The translations under genes and the position numbers were made by a program. A stretch of DNA of 64,000 nucleotides. It comes from Hymenobacter sp. 5317J-9. GTDB taxonomy: Bacteria; Bacteroidota; Bacteroidia; Cytophagales; Hymenobacteraceae. The stretch covers positions 4,278,001 through 4,342,000 of the forward strand of contig NZ_CP095050.1 in the NCBI RefSeq assembly GCF_022921075.1, read 5' to 3'. Shown here in pieces: positions 1 to 8,622 of the stretch. The notes below the pieces were generated by a model. That model saw only the letters and a program-made list of their open reading frames with translations. It made no database searches and was not told the DNA's origin. Positions within the stretch are counted from its first letter, which is position 1. Every line of letters starts with the position of its first letter.

Positions 1-228
1 ACCGGCCACCGAAATCAGCAGCAGCACCTTGAGCACAATGTTGACGAGGCTGCGCAGAAATGAGCTCAGCGACACGTCGAGCCGCGTGGTGGCCGTCGCA
101 ATCAGCCGCGTGGCCCAGCCAACGAGCCACCAGCCCACCACCAGCGCCACCCCGGCCATGAGCACGCGGGGCAGGTAGAGCCACACCAGGGCCTGGAGCT
201 GCTGAGCGTATGTAGAAACCTGATTCAT
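1..228 (-). CDS. MscS-type mechanosensitive channel, N-terminal part (runs off the window edge)
   Basis: The minus strand opens with ATG at 226-228 and stays open to the window edge, giving 76 residues. The protein starts MNQVSTYAQQLQAL, then has a hydrophobic stretch (VLMAGVALVVGWWLVGWATRL), a short charged loop and a second hydrophobic run (SLVNIVLKVLLLISVAG). This is the usual N-terminus of small-conductance mechanosensitive channels: TM1, TM2 and the start of the pore helix TM3, before the cytoplasmic beta and alpha/beta domains, which lie outside the window. Such channels release solutes at hypo-osmotic shock. The assignment rests on the hydrophobic pattern and the 'S-FL-S-VNIVLK' style region, so family is likely but not proven. 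Confidence 0.7.
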   Translation of the reverse strand, partial: MNQVSTYAQQLQALVWLYLPRVLMAGVALVVGWWLVGWATRLIATATTRLDVSLSSFLRSLVNIVLKVLLLISVAG

Positions 229-268
229 AGCCAAAAGAAGCGGTAGGGAAAAGGAATAGAAGGCGGTG

Positions 269-994
269 CTACTCATGCGCCTGATGGGCATCAATTTCGC
301 GAATAATCTTGCGCGTGTGCTGTAGCACGCCGTGGTAGCGGCCGATGATGTCGTGAATAGCCGGGTCCTTATTGAGGTAATTGTACATCATGTCGGCCTG
401 CATCACGGCGAGGAAGTTGTCGCCCGAGCGTTGCAAATGGCTATCTAGGTATTGCAGGATGGTGCGGGCCTTGTAGTCGGAAAACGCGCGCGTTTCGTTC
501 ACCAAGCTGGGTATTTTTTCCTGGTAATTGTCGAGGATGTCGTTCAGCAATTCGTCGTTTTCAATAATACCGAGCTTGCCGGCCGATTTCAGCCCCTCGA
601 AACGGGAGGAGTTGGGCAGCAGGCTGGTGGTGTTGAACAGTACCCATTGGTACTTGTGCACGCTGTCCACGTTCAGGGTGCGCGCGTTCAGGTTTCGGAA
701 ATACTCGTAGCCATGCAGCACGCGTGCATACGTGAGCGAGTCGTTGCGCAGCTCGGTCAGGTCGCTGGCCAGGTCGGCGCGCAAGCCGGTCAGGAACTTG
801 CGCTCCTCGGCCCGCTCCACCGAGTGCTCGTGCCAGGCGTGCAGCTGAATAGACAGCGTGATGGCAAACACAATGATGCCGATTTCGAGCAGAATTTCGG
901 GCAGCCGGTGGCGCCAGCCTTTTGCTTTGTCGTGGGACTCTTCCATTCCCAGGGCCTTTTTTCCGTGTTTGGTAACGAGGTCTATTTCAATCAT
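269..994 (-). CDS. DUF6090-like single-pass membrane protein
   Basis: 241 residues. After about 30 charged residues there is one membrane segment (ILLEIGIIVFAITLSIQLHAW, about residues 34-54), followed by a long, mostly helical extracytoplasmic region starting HEHSVERAEERKFL. This layout, one N-terminal helix followed by an ERKFL..L..DL sequence, resembles the DUF6090 family of Bacteroidota; the function is unknown. An alternative start is Met17 (MEESHDK), which lies closer to the membrane helix. The gene is co-directional with the partial MscS gene (40-nt gap) and with the cyclophilin gene upstream (87-nt gap), so co-transcription is possible. Confidence 0.65.
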   Translation of the reverse strand: MIEIDLVTKHGKKALGMEESHDKAKGWRHRLPEILLEIGIIVFAITLSIQLHAWHEHSVERAEERKFLTGLRADLASDLTELRNDSLTYARVLHGYEYFRNLNARTLNVDSVHKYQWVLFNTTSLLPNSSRFEGLKSAGKLGIIENDELLNDILDNYQEKIPSLVNETRAFSDYKARTILQYLDSHLQRSGDNFLAVMQADMMYNYLNKDPAIHDIIGRYHGVLQHTRKIIREIDAHQAHE

Positions 995-1081
995 GACAAT
1001 AACGCTTTGGGCCGCTCGCAGCGCCTGCGCCGGGCTTTGCGCCGCTCGTAAAAGTAAAAGCCAATTGACTTGGGCCAGCTG

Positions 1082-3121
1082 TTACTTCACCGTCACCAAC
1101 TCCACACCCAGAATCTGGTCGCCGATGTCGAGCTTGTGCACCACGTCCATCCCGCCCACCACTTGGGCAAAAATGGGGTAGCGGCCATCGAGGTGCGGCG
1201 TAGGCGTGTGGGTGATGAAGAACTGGCAGCTCTCGGTGTCTTTGCCCGCCGACGCCAGGCCCACGCTGCCCTCCTGGTAGTGCAGGTCGCCAAACTCGGA
1301 GCGCAGGTTGTAGGGCGCGCTGCCGTTGCCGTCGCCGCGCGGGTCGCCGCCCTGAGCCACGAAATTGGGCACCACGCGGTGGAAATACAGGTTGTCGTAG
1401 AAATGCTGGCCGATGAGCGTCACGAAGCTGGCCACCGCGCCGGGCGCTTCGTTGGGTTTCAGTTCGAGCAGAATAATGCCCTTGTTGGTGCGCAGCCGCA
1501 CCTGCTGGCCCAGCGGTACGTCCTGCACCACGGCCCAGTCGATGGGGTGCTGGGCGGCCGTGGCAATGGGCGACGGCGTGGGCGTGGCCTTTTTTTCCAG
1601 CTTATCCAGGGTCTGCTGCAAGCCCTGCCAGGCCTCAAGCTCGCGCGGTAATTGCAGCTTGGCTTGGGCCGTGCGCAGGGCAGCCAGGTCGGCAGCTTGT
1701 GGCTCGGGGTAAAGCTTGGCATCGGCCAGCGCCTCGGCGGCGGTGCCGAGCTGGGCCACGTCGCCGCCAGCCAGGGCCTGACGCATGGCGGCGCCAAAGT
1801 CGGCCTGTTTCGCGGCTGGAAAGTCGGCACTACGGCGCATGGCTAGTAGCGCGGAAGTGGCGTAGCCGGCCACCACCGGCGACTGTCCCGGCGCAAACGC
1901 CTCGGTGCGCACGAAGTCGAACGCCGCAGGGTCTTCACCCAGCGCCTGCAACAGAAATGCCCCCTCGTACACATTGGGCGCAGCCCGGAAGCGCTTCTCA
2001 ATGGTTTCTACTAAACTTGGCTTTGCAGCCGGGCTGGCGTGGCGCACGGCCGCCTGCAGCAAGGCCGCGCGCACCCGCGGCGAGGACTGCTTGTTGCCAT
2101 CGGCCAGCGCGGCCAGGGCGGCGCCCGACTCGCCCTTGGCGTGGGCCAGCAGCCACTCGGCCGCTGTGAGGGCCACGGCGGGCTGGTCACGGTTCAGGGC
2201 CGTGAAGACGGCTTTGCGGCTCGCCGGATAGTTTTCTTGGTCGAACGGCAAGGCACGAATGGCGCTCAGCCGCACGCGGTAATCCGCGTCTTTGGTGGCG
2301 AGGCGAGTTAGTATGGCGGCCGGACGACTGACGGGGGCAGCGGAACTGACGGGCGCCGTTTCGGCTGGGGCCTGCGTGGGTTTTGCGGTCAGCTTGCCAA
2401 GCGTGGTGGCTACCGCGGCGCGTACCGCATAGGCGCGGTCTTTCTGCGCCAGTCGCACCAAGGTGGCTCCAGCCAGTCGGTTCAAATCGGCATCGAGCCC
2501 GCGCGTGCGCGAAAGGCCCACCGCCGCCAGTACCCGCGCCCGCATTGGCACCTTGGGCGCATTCAGCACGGCCACCGTGCGCCGAATGCTTTCCGGCGAA
2601 ACCATGCCCCGCAGGGCGGCGCGGCTCAGGCCATACGCCTGCGCTGTGATGCGGGCGGTGTCGTTTCGGGTTTCTACCCGCCACAGCTCGGGCAGGCTGC
2701 GGCGCGTGACAGTGCGGCCCAAGGCTTCGTGCACGTAGCGGCGCACCACCGGGTCGTCCTCTTCCTGCACGCGCACGCGCAGGGGCTCCACGGCGGTGCT
2801 GTCGCCGATTTGGCCCAGGGCGTAGGCAGCGGCACGGCGCACGCTGGGGTCGGCGTCGCGCAGCAGCGGCAGCAAGCCGGGCACAGCAGCCGGCGCCTGC
2901 ACCGAGGCAAACGCCAGCGCGGCCTCGCGGCGGTACGTAGGGTTGGCGTTGCTCAGGAAAGGCAGCAGCGCGGCGGTGTTGCGCTCGTCCTGGGCCGTGC
3001 CAATCTGGCGGATGGTGGCGTCGTGGTACTTGTTGGCGAGGCCGGCGCTGGGCCGGGGCGTGCGGGCACAAGCGGCCAGCAACAACAGCAGCGGCCAGCA
3101 GCGAAAAGAGCGGTAGGGCAT
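1082..3121 (-). CDS. HEAT-repeat lipoprotein with C-terminal cyclophilin-type peptidyl-prolyl isomerase domain
   Basis: 679 residues from ATG at 3119-3121. The open frame continues further upstream only through repeat A1, so I choose the Met that gives a lipoprotein signal (PYRSFRCWPLLLLLAAC, lipid-anchored Cys near residue 17). Residues about 35-500 are Ala/Leu-rich helical repeats of HEAT type, for example AVPGLLPLLRDADPSVRRA. The last 150 residues form a cyclophilin domain: FHRVVPNFVAQGGDP (catalytic Arg and substrate pocket), then SCQFFITHTPTPHLDGRYPIF, with the last strands near the end. Likely role: proline isomerase or folding helper at the periplasmic face, with the HEAT repeats as a scaffold. 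Such fusions are known in Cytophagales. The partner protein cannot be told from the sequence. Confidence 0.88.
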   Translation of the reverse strand: MPYRSFRCWPLLLLLAACARTPRPSAGLANKYHDATIRQIGTAQDERNTAALLPFLSNANPTYRREAALAFASVQAPAAVPGLLPLLRDADPSVRRAAAYALGQIGDSTAVEPLRVRVQEEDDPVVRRYVHEALGRTVTRRSLPELWRVETRNDTARITAQAYGLSRAALRGMVSPESIRRTVAVLNAPKVPMRARVLAAVGLSRTRGLDADLNRLAGATLVRLAQKDRAYAVRAAVATTLGKLTAKPTQAPAETAPVSSAAPVSRPAAILTRLATKDADYRVRLSAIRALPFDQENYPASRKAVFTALNRDQPAVALTAAEWLLAHAKGESGAALAALADGNKQSSPRVRAALLQAAVRHASPAAKPSLVETIEKRFRAAPNVYEGAFLLQALGEDPAAFDFVRTEAFAPGQSPVVAGYATSALLAMRRSADFPAAKQADFGAAMRQALAGGDVAQLGTAAEALADAKLYPEPQAADLAALRTAQAKLQLPRELEAWQGLQQTLDKLEKKATPTPSPIATAAQHPIDWAVVQDVPLGQQVRLRTNKGIILLELKPNEAPGAVASFVTLIGQHFYDNLYFHRVVPNFVAQGGDPRGDGNGSAPYNLRSEFGDLHYQEGSVGLASAGKDTESCQFFITHTPTPHLDGRYPIFAQVVGGMDVVHKLDIGDQILGVELVTVK

Positions 3122-3170
3122 GCGGTAAATGTAGGGCCTGCTTCGGGGAGAAGCAGGTTGCATGAACGAG

Positions 3171-3290
3171 GTAGAGACGCAATATTTTGCGTCTCGTCGT
3201 TGCTGAGGTTGTTTAGCCTGCGCAATCAAATATGGCAGGTGGCGCGGCCTTGGTCGTTCAACGACGAGACGCAAAATATTGCGTCTCTAC
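3171..3290. repeat. Inverted repeat, family A, copy 1
   Basis: Two perfect 32-bp arms (3171-3202 and 3259-3290) enclose a 56-bp spacer. Each arm is itself near-palindromic around GACGCAATATTTTGCGTC. Copies 2 and 3 are at 22837-22948 and 31433-31550. The spacer sequences differ, while the arms are kept. It lies between the glycosyltransferase gene and the cyclophilin gene and may fold into a large hairpin or act as a REP/MITE-like element. No transposase is nearby. Confidence 0.85.
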
Positions 3291-3306
3291 CCTGTTCTCG
3301 TTCCTT

Positions 3307-4416
3307 CTACTCGCCGCCCCAGGAGGCTTCCTGCGCGGCGGGCTCGGCCGGCAGGTGCCGGCTGCCGATTTCCTTCAACTCCTCGTCGAGGCGCGCAAAC
3401 AGTACTTCATTGCCTTCCTGCCGGTAGCCGGACAAGGCTTTTTCAAAATCGGCCAGGCCGTAAAGGAAGGCGCGCAGGTTGTCAGCCGTGATGGCCTCGA
3501 AATGGCGGCCGTAGCCCATTTTTTCTACTTCGGCCGCGTTCAGCCACTGCTCAAACTGCGCCGGAATGGGAATGGCGCAAATGGGCTTGTGCAGAAACAC
3601 CGCCTCCGAAATCAGCGAGAAGCCGCCGTTGGTGACCACGGCGCGGGCGCTGGCCAGGTCGGCAATGAAACCGGCCTCCGAGAAGGCGCAGAGCTGCACG
3701 TTGCCGTGGCTTTCCTGCTTGTTGAAGCCGTAGACGCGAAACTCCTGGTCGGGCAGCTGCTGCAGCAGGGGCACCAGGTTTTGCTGCGTGGTGGCGGATT
3801 GGTACACCAGCACGTGCTGGCCTTTCGAGGACTTGGCCGCCAGAATTTCGGGCCGGATGATGGGCGGCACCAGCGTGGTGCGCTCCTTTTGCAGGGGCAG
3901 GTCGAAGAAGGTGGTGACGAAGTAGTGACGGCTGTGCGGCAGCTTGGCCCGCACAATGCTTTTGGCCAGGTTGAAATTGCCGCGCTCGGCCTTGGGCACC
4001 GTCACGTTCAGCCTGGCCCGGCTGATAATCTGCATGTTGTCGATGCTGACCACGGGCAGCCGGTGCATCTTGGCAAAGAGGTAGGTGAAAGATTCAAAAT
4101 CCGACACCACCACCTCGGGCTCGAAATCACAGAGCAGCTCGCGATACTTGGCGAAGTTGATGCGCAGGTCCTCCGGCGCGGTGCGCAGCGTGAGGGCGGC
4201 CGTGCGCAGCTTACTCACGGCTAGCCCATTGTAAGCCAAGTGAAAACCCCGGATTTCGTGCACCCGGCCCGGAAAAGCGGCGGCCAGCATGTTGTAGGCG
4301 CGGCTACTGCTCACCACGCACACCTGATGGCCTTTAGCCAGCAAATGGCCGATAACGACTTTGCTGCGGGTGGCGTGGCCCAGGCCCTCGCCGGGCACTC
4401 CGTATAAGATGTTCAT
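3307..4416 (-). CDS. GT-B glycosyltransferase of the MJ1255/VC2487 type
   Basis: 369 residues. The N-terminus MNILYGVPGEGLGHATRS carries the Gly-rich acceptor loop with GHATR typical of UDP-sugar GT-B enzymes of the MurG/MGDG-synthase group. The second half has the donor-site Rossmann region (HVLVYQSATTQQNLVPLL) and the conserved TNGGFSLISEAVFLHKPICAIPI, which matches the nucleotide-sugar-binding TxGG..(S/T)..E motif. Length agrees with the MJ1255/VC2487 family. Likely function is transfer of a hexose to a lipid or polymer acceptor on the cytoplasmic face; the substrate is unknown. The gene lies between repeats A1 and B1 and appears to be transcribed alone. Confidence 0.82.
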   Translation of the reverse strand: MNILYGVPGEGLGHATRSKVVIGHLLAKGHQVCVVSSSRAYNMLAAAFPGRVHEIRGFHLAYNGLAVSKLRTAALTLRTAPEDLRINFAKYRELLCDFEPEVVVSDFESFTYLFAKMHRLPVVSIDNMQIISRARLNVTVPKAERGNFNLAKSIVRAKLPHSRHYFVTTFFDLPLQKERTTLVPPIIRPEILAAKSSKGQHVLVYQSATTQQNLVPLLQQLPDQEFRVYGFNKQESHGNVQLCAFSEAGFIADLASARAVVTNGGFSLISEAVFLHKPICAIPIPAQFEQWLNAAEVEKMGYGRHFEAITADNLRAFLYGLADFEKALSGYRQEGNEVLFARLDEELKEIGSRHLPAEPAAQEASWGGE

Positions 4417-4456
4417 TCGTGGAATGAGGGAATTTGAAGCAGAAATGAAAAGTAAA

Positions 4457-4555
4457 AGAACGTCATGCGGAGCGAAGTCGAAGCATCTCTACCGCGCAAG
4501 TAATTCATTTACTATGGCACGCGAGATGCTTCGACTTCGCTCCGCATGACGTTCT
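4457..4555. repeat. Inverted repeat, family B, copy 1
   Basis: Arms 4457-4489 and 4523-4555 (33 bp) are perfect reverse complements: AGAACGTCATGCGGAGCGAA... on the left and the mirror on the right. The 33-bp loop is AT-rich. Family B is the most frequent repeat here; other copies are at 6167-6254, 8504-8601, 27529-27579, 29053-29147, 30190-30300 and a half copy at 24092-24122. Confidence 0.88.
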
Positions 4556-4578
4556 GATTTTTCCACCAGGCGCCTCCC

Positions 4579-6150
4579 CTACTTCACCACCAGCTTCTCA
4601 TTCCGCGTCCCTTCGTTCGACTCCAGCTTTACAAAGTAGATGCCGGCGGCCACGCCATCGAGCGGCAAGGGCAGCTGCTGCGGGCCGGCCGGAAATACCT
4701 TCTCGCGGGCCAGCGTGCGCACCACGCGGCCAGTGGCATCTACCAGCGCCACGCTCACGGGCCCGGGCTTGGCCAATTGGAAGCTGATGGCCGCCCCGCC
4801 GCTGCTGGCGGGGTTCGGAAACACGGCCATTTGCACGGTGCCGGGGGTGGTGGCCACGCCGGGCAGGGTGCTGAGCACGATGCTTTCGTCGCCGGCTTGG
4901 TAGGGCAGCAGCTCGAAGTAGGTGAGCAGCATTTCGGCGGTGGTGCTTTCGCCCCAGCTCACCTGCTGAGGCGGGTTGTTGGGGTTGCGCGGGTTATTGG
5001 CCGTGTTGTCGTAAGTAGCGTCGGCCATCAGGCGCGAGCCGGCCGGGATGCGCTGCAGGCTGGTGAAGCGGTAGGTGCCCTGCCAGCGGAAGTCCCAGTC
5101 GTTGATTTTCACCAGCCGAATGGTGTCGCCGTTGGGCTTCACGGCCCACACCTTCCAGCTTTTGCTGAGCAGGTGGGCGTGCGGCGACACGCTGAGCACC
5201 GTGGCATCGACAGGCACCGTGAGCTGGGCGCGGAAGGTCTTGGTCTGGTTGGCCGGAATCACAAACGGCCCGTTGGTGAGCACGGAGGGCGAGATGGCCG
5301 GCAGCGTCTGCACAAAGCGCGTAACGGGCTGGCGGGCAAAGAAAATGTTGACCACCGACGAGTCGGTCTGCGTCACGAAGTTGGGGCCGTAGTGAATCTG
5401 GAGCAGCAGCGAAGCGCGGCGGTACAGCTTCTTGCCCATGCTCGTGGGATAGAAGCGCGCTTGCATGCCCGGCACCCAAGCCCCAAACACTTCCTCAAGC
5501 GGACTGAAGCCGAAGCCCCCGAAGCGGGTGTAGCCGTAGCCGGGGTCGGCCGCATCCAGCGCCTGCGCCTGCTGAGTGGTGTCCATGCCGATGATGACGT
5601 GGTGCACAATGCGCTTGTTGCCGGCCCGGAATTCGATGGCGGCAATGTTGCGGTCGGCGGGCAGGTTCACGGGCAGCACGAAAATGCGGTACATGTCCTG
5701 GCCGTTGCCCTGGTGGGTGAACTTCTGGCGCATGGGCACCACCAAATCGGGCGTGCCTAGTTGCGAGCCGCTCGGGAACGTGGGCACGGGCGGCGTCTGG
5801 GCGGCGTTGCCCTGCGGCATGCCGTTATCCACCCAATCCCGAATCTGCTGAATTTCGGTGGAGCTGAGCGTGTTTTCGTCGAGGTAGTGGCGGTAGTTGG
5901 CGTCGGGTTTCCACGGCGGCATGTACTTGGTGCCCGTCACGTACTTAATGGTCTGGGCGTGGCTGGCCACCTCGGCGTAGGTGGTGAGCGGAAACGGCGC
6001 CACTTCGCCCGTGCGGTGGCAGGGCGTGCAATGCTGATACACCAGCGGCGCAATGTGCTGGCTGAAGGTGACCTGAGCACCGGTTTGGGCCTGGACGCGG
6101 GGAACGGCCAGCAGGGCAAGGAGCAGGCCTAGAGAGAAGAATTGCTTCAT
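4579..6150 (-). CDS. T9SS-exported cytochrome c / PHM-like copper monooxygenase-type protein
   Basis: 523 residues with signal peptide (cleavage after VQA, about residue 21). A haem c motif follows at once: C41-T-P-C44-H45. The central region (about 130-430) carries all six copper ligands of the peptidylglycine hydroxylating monooxygenase fold in order and with similar spacing: H183-H184, H253 (first copper), H324-x-H326 and M407 (second copper). The C-terminus (about 445-523) is a T9SS sorting domain (FPNP, GIYFVKL, ending KLVVK). I infer a secreted or cell-surface copper oxygenase that could receive electrons from its own haem rather than from ascorbate. The substrate is unknown. The redoxin at 6288-6782 is co-directional upstream, and such pairs are known in other phyla. 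Confidence 0.85.
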   Translation of the reverse strand: MKQFFSLGLLLALLAVPRVQAQTGAQVTFSQHIAPLVYQHCTPCHRTGEVAPFPLTTYAEVASHAQTIKYVTGTKYMPPWKPDANYRHYLDENTLSSTEIQQIRDWVDNGMPQGNAAQTPPVPTFPSGSQLGTPDLVVPMRQKFTHQGNGQDMYRIFVLPVNLPADRNIAAIEFRAGNKRIVHHVIIGMDTTQQAQALDAADPGYGYTRFGGFGFSPLEEVFGAWVPGMQARFYPTSMGKKLYRRASLLLQIHYGPNFVTQTDSSVVNIFFARQPVTRFVQTLPAISPSVLTNGPFVIPANQTKTFRAQLTVPVDATVLSVSPHAHLLSKSWKVWAVKPNGDTIRLVKINDWDFRWQGTYRFTSLQRIPAGSRLMADATYDNTANNPRNPNNPPQQVSWGESTTAEMLLTYFELLPYQAGDESIVLSTLPGVATTPGTVQMAVFPNPASSGGAAISFQLAKPGPVSVALVDATGRVVRTLAREKVFPAGPQQLPLPLDGVAAGIYFVKLESNEGTRNEKLVVK

Positions 6151-6166
6151 GAACTAAGAAAAGACG

Positions 6167-6254
6167 GTCATGCTAAGCGCAGCCGAAGCATTTCTACCGC
6201 AATTGTAATCAGTTACTCCTGCGGTAGAGATGCTTCGGCTGCGCTCAGCATGAC
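6167..6254. repeat. Inverted repeat, family B, copy 2
   Basis: Arms 6167-6200 and 6221-6254 (34 bp, a few mismatches) around a 20-bp AT-rich loop. It fills most of the 137-bp gap between the redoxin gene and the copper-enzyme gene, so any shared transcript would carry the hairpin. Confidence 0.85.
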
Positions 6255-6287
6255 GTTCAATAGTAATTAATTAAACCAGTTTCAAAT

Positions 6288-6782
6288 TTACTCAATAAAA
6301 CAGCCCACCGGCTCGGTGCGCGGCACGGCCACGGGCCGGCCGGCCACCACATCGGCCAGGGCATCGGCCAGCTCGTGGCGACGCGTCACGGGGCGGTGCT
6401 GGCCCAGGGCGGCGTAGGCGTCGTTCAGGCGGCCGCGGTAGAGGGCGGTGCGGCCATCAGAGCCCAGCACTACTGCTTCGGGTGTGACGCGGGCCTGCAG
6501 TTGCTTGGTGAGCCGGTGGCCGGGGTCGGCCTGCAGCGGGAAAGGCAGCTGGTAGGTCTTGGCGAAGGCGGCCAGGGCGGCCGGCGTGGCATCGGCCGCC
6601 GGAAACACGCCCACAAACCGCACGCCCTGCCCCGCGTATTGGGCGTGCAGCTCGCGCAAGGGCAGCGTGGCCGCTTGGCTAATGGGGCAGGTATCGGCCA
6701 GAAAAACGTAGACCGTGGCCCGAGGCACCGGCCCCGAAACCAACAACGTTAAATAATTGAGCAGCAAGTACAGCAGCGGCAT
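6288..6782 (-). CDS. Redoxin (AhpC/TSA-like thioredoxin-fold protein), probably exported
   Basis: 164 residues from the ATG at 6780-6782; a start 17 codons upstream exists, but the chosen Met is followed directly by a hydrophobic stretch (LLYLLLNYLTLLVSG) that fits a signal peptide or anchor. The thioredoxin fold begins ATVYVFLADTCPISQ, with a single Cys (C32) at the usual active-site position, and the C-terminus ends VGCFIE (C161). The same DTCPI/ECPI ... GCxI arrangement occurs in redoxins that sit beside PHM-like copper monooxygenase genes in Acidobacteria and Planctomycetes. I infer a role in copper or thiol handling for the downstream gene product. It is divergent from the lipoprotein gene at 6904. 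Confidence 0.75.
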   Translation of the reverse strand: MPLLYLLLNYLTLLVSGPVPRATVYVFLADTCPISQAATLPLRELHAQYAGQGVRFVGVFPAADATPAALAAFAKTYQLPFPLQADPGHRLTKQLQARVTPEAVVLGSDGRTALYRGRLNDAYAALGQHRPVTRRHELADALADVVAGRPVAVPRTEPVGCFIE

Positions 6783-6903
6783 ACGCGAAGATACTACACC
6801 CGACGTTGGGCCGGAGCGCTGAAAAGACACCACCGGCCCGCGCCAGGTTCCGGCGTTTTCGGCCTGATTTTCGTTTTTGCCCCGTTCTCCTTATTCTTCC
6901 TCT

Positions 6904-7842
6904 ATGAAAATCTCTTTCTCTTTCGCTACTGCCTGGCGCCCGGCCGGCTTGTTTGCTGCTTCGGCCCTGCTGCTGGCTACTTCCTGCACTGCCCCGCGCG
7001 CCATTGTGGCCACTGGCAAAGTCACGCCCCAGGGCGAGTTCCGGGTGGGTTATAACCAGGGCTTCAACGTGGCCACGGCCTCCCTCAGCAAGGCGGGCGC
7101 TGCTGTGAAGGAAGCCGCCAGCCAGGCCCTCACCCAGCAAAAAGTCGATTACACCGACGCCACCACCCAGCTGCAGGCCGCCGCCCTGGCCTACGTGCTC
7201 GACCCGGTGCAGCCCACCGCCGACCTGAACATCCGCTACGGCATCGTGCCGCGCCTCGACGCGGGCTACAAATATGCCTTCGGCTCGCACGTGCTCGATA
7301 CCCAATACCAGTTTCTGGGCCCCACCGGCACGCCCGAAGACCCCGGCGCCGGGGCCACCACCGGCACCACCTACGGCAGCATCGGCCTGCAGTTTGCCAC
7401 CCAGCGTGCCAAGCTGCCGGGGCTGTCCTTCCTGTCCGACATCAATTCGCTGCTGAATTTCCGGGCCACGCGCAACGACCTGCTGGTGCCGCTCACGTTC
7501 AGCAACTCGTTCGGGCCGGAAGAGGAAATCGGGGCCATCAGCTACGGCCTGGTGTATGCCCACAGCTGGGTGAGCTACGGCTTTGCGCCCACCAAGCTGT
7601 TCAACGGCTCGGTGCAGGTGCCCGAGCTCACGCTGCAGAAGCGCGACTTCTCGTCGTTCGGCGGGTTCGTGAACCTGAAACTGGGCTACCGCTACTTCTA
7701 CGTCATCCCGGCCGTGTCGCTGTTCTACCAGAACTACGGCGACTACGCCCTGCTGAACGGCCAAAGCACTTCCCTGAGCGGCGTGACAGTAGTGCCCTCG
7801 CTGGGCTTTCAGCTCCGACTGCCCAACCTGTTCAAGCAGTAA
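6904..7842 (+). CDS. Lipoprotein with predicted beta-rich outer-membrane domain, function unknown
   Basis: 312 residues from ATG 6904. A lipoprotein signal ends at LLLATSC (Cys about residue 28). The mature part has many alternating hydrophobic strands such as YGSIGLQFATQ, GFVNLKLGYRYFYVIPAVSLFY and a C-terminus SLGFQLRLPNLFKQ, which suggests a small beta-barrel like those in other outer-membrane proteins of the phylum. No known family motif is recognised. An in-frame ATG 9 codons upstream exists, but it would place charged residues before an already complete signal peptide. It stands alone, divergent from the redoxin gene and 150 bp ahead of guaD. Confidence 0.75.
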   Translation: MKISFSFATAWRPAGLFAASALLLATSCTAPRAIVATGKVTPQGEFRVGYNQGFNVATASLSKAGAAVKEAASQALTQQKVDYTDATTQLQAAALAYVLDPVQPTADLNIRYGIVPRLDAGYKYAFGSHVLDTQYQFLGPTGTPEDPGAGATTGTTYGSIGLQFATQRAKLPGLSFLSDINSLLNFRATRNDLLVPLTFSNSFGPEEEIGAISYGLVYAHSWVSYGFAPTKLFNGSVQVPELTLQKRDFSSFGGFVNLKLGYRYFYVIPAVSLFYQNYGDYALLNGQSTSLSGVTVVPSLGFQLRLPNLFKQ

Positions 7843-7992
7843 GCTTCGACACCTGAGGGGCTTGCTTGCCTTGCGGGGCTGTGGCAGCCGGTTACGCAAC
7901 GGGCAGCAAAGAATGTCGCGCGCAGTGGCGTTCTTTGTTGCCCGTTTTTCGGAATCGTTTCCGGAAAATGCTTTTCCACTTCTCTCCGCTCT

Positions 7993-8469
7993 ATGGAAGC
8001 TCCCAACCCCGAATTCATGCGCGAAGCCATTCGCCTCTCCATCGAAAAAATGCAAGCCGGTTTTGGCGGCCCTTTTGGTGCCGTAGTGGTAAAAGATGGC
8101 CAAATCATTGCCCGCGGCTTCAACCAGGTCACCACCACCCACGACCCCACCTGCCACGCCGAAGTCGACGCCATCCGCAAAGCGTGTAAGGAGCTCGGCA
8201 CCTTCCAGCTCGACGGCTGCGACCTCTACACCAGCTGCGAGCCCTGCCCGATGTGCCTCGGCGCCATCTACTGGGCCCGCCCGCGCCGGGTGTTCTACGG
8301 CAACACTAAGGCCGACGCGGCCGCCATTGGTTTCGACGACCAGTTCATCTACGAAGAGCTGGACCGTCCCATGGAAAACCGGAAACTGCCCATGACGCAG
8401 CTGTTGCGCGATGAGGCCCTGGCCGGTTTCCGCGCCTGGACGGAACTGGAAGGCAAAACGGAGTATTAG
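7993..8469 (+). CDS. guaD: Guanine deaminase (cytidine-deaminase fold)
   Basis: 158 residues, about the length of the Bacillus subtilis enzyme (156). The zinc site is present: CHAEVDAI (His and the catalytic Glu) and PCPMC (two Cys ligands). The segment AAIGFDDQFIYEEL and the C-terminal FRAWTELEGKTEY resemble guanine deaminases rather than tRNA-adenosine deaminases. It converts guanine to xanthine plus ammonia in the cytosol and so feeds xanthine to the dehydrogenase encoded next door. Repeat B3 lies between the two genes. The position at the head of a purine-breakdown cluster supports the assignment. Confidence 0.9.
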   Translation: MEAPNPEFMREAIRLSIEKMQAGFGGPFGAVVVKDGQIIARGFNQVTTTHDPTCHAEVDAIRKACKELGTFQLDGCDLYTSCEPCPMCLGAIYWARPRRVFYGNTKADAAAIGFDDQFIYEELDRPMENRKLPMTQLLRDEALAGFRAWTELEGKTEY

Positions 8470-8503
8470 GAAGTTAGCAGCTTTAAAAGCGTGCAAAAAG
8501 GCG

Positions 8504-8601
8504 GTCATGCTGAGCGCAGTCGAAGCATCTCTACCGCAGCAGTAATCCACTTGATTGAGTTAGTTACGCGGTAGAGATGCTTCGGCTTCGCTCAGCATGA
8601 C
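8504..8601. repeat. Inverted repeat, family B, copy 3
   Basis: Arms 8504-8537 and 8568-8601 with one or two mismatches; core GTCATGCTGAGCGCAGTCGA. It fills the guaD-xdhA gap and ends 21 bp before the xdhA start. Confidence 0.87.
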
Positions 8602-8622
8602 GTTCTTATTGATTTCAAATTC

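Noticed and set aside
6679..8550. 623-codon open frame on the minus strand
   Set aside because: It runs antisense to the redoxin, lipoprotein and guaD genes, starts inside repeat B3, and has no domain or signal. It is a by-product of high GC in the real genes.
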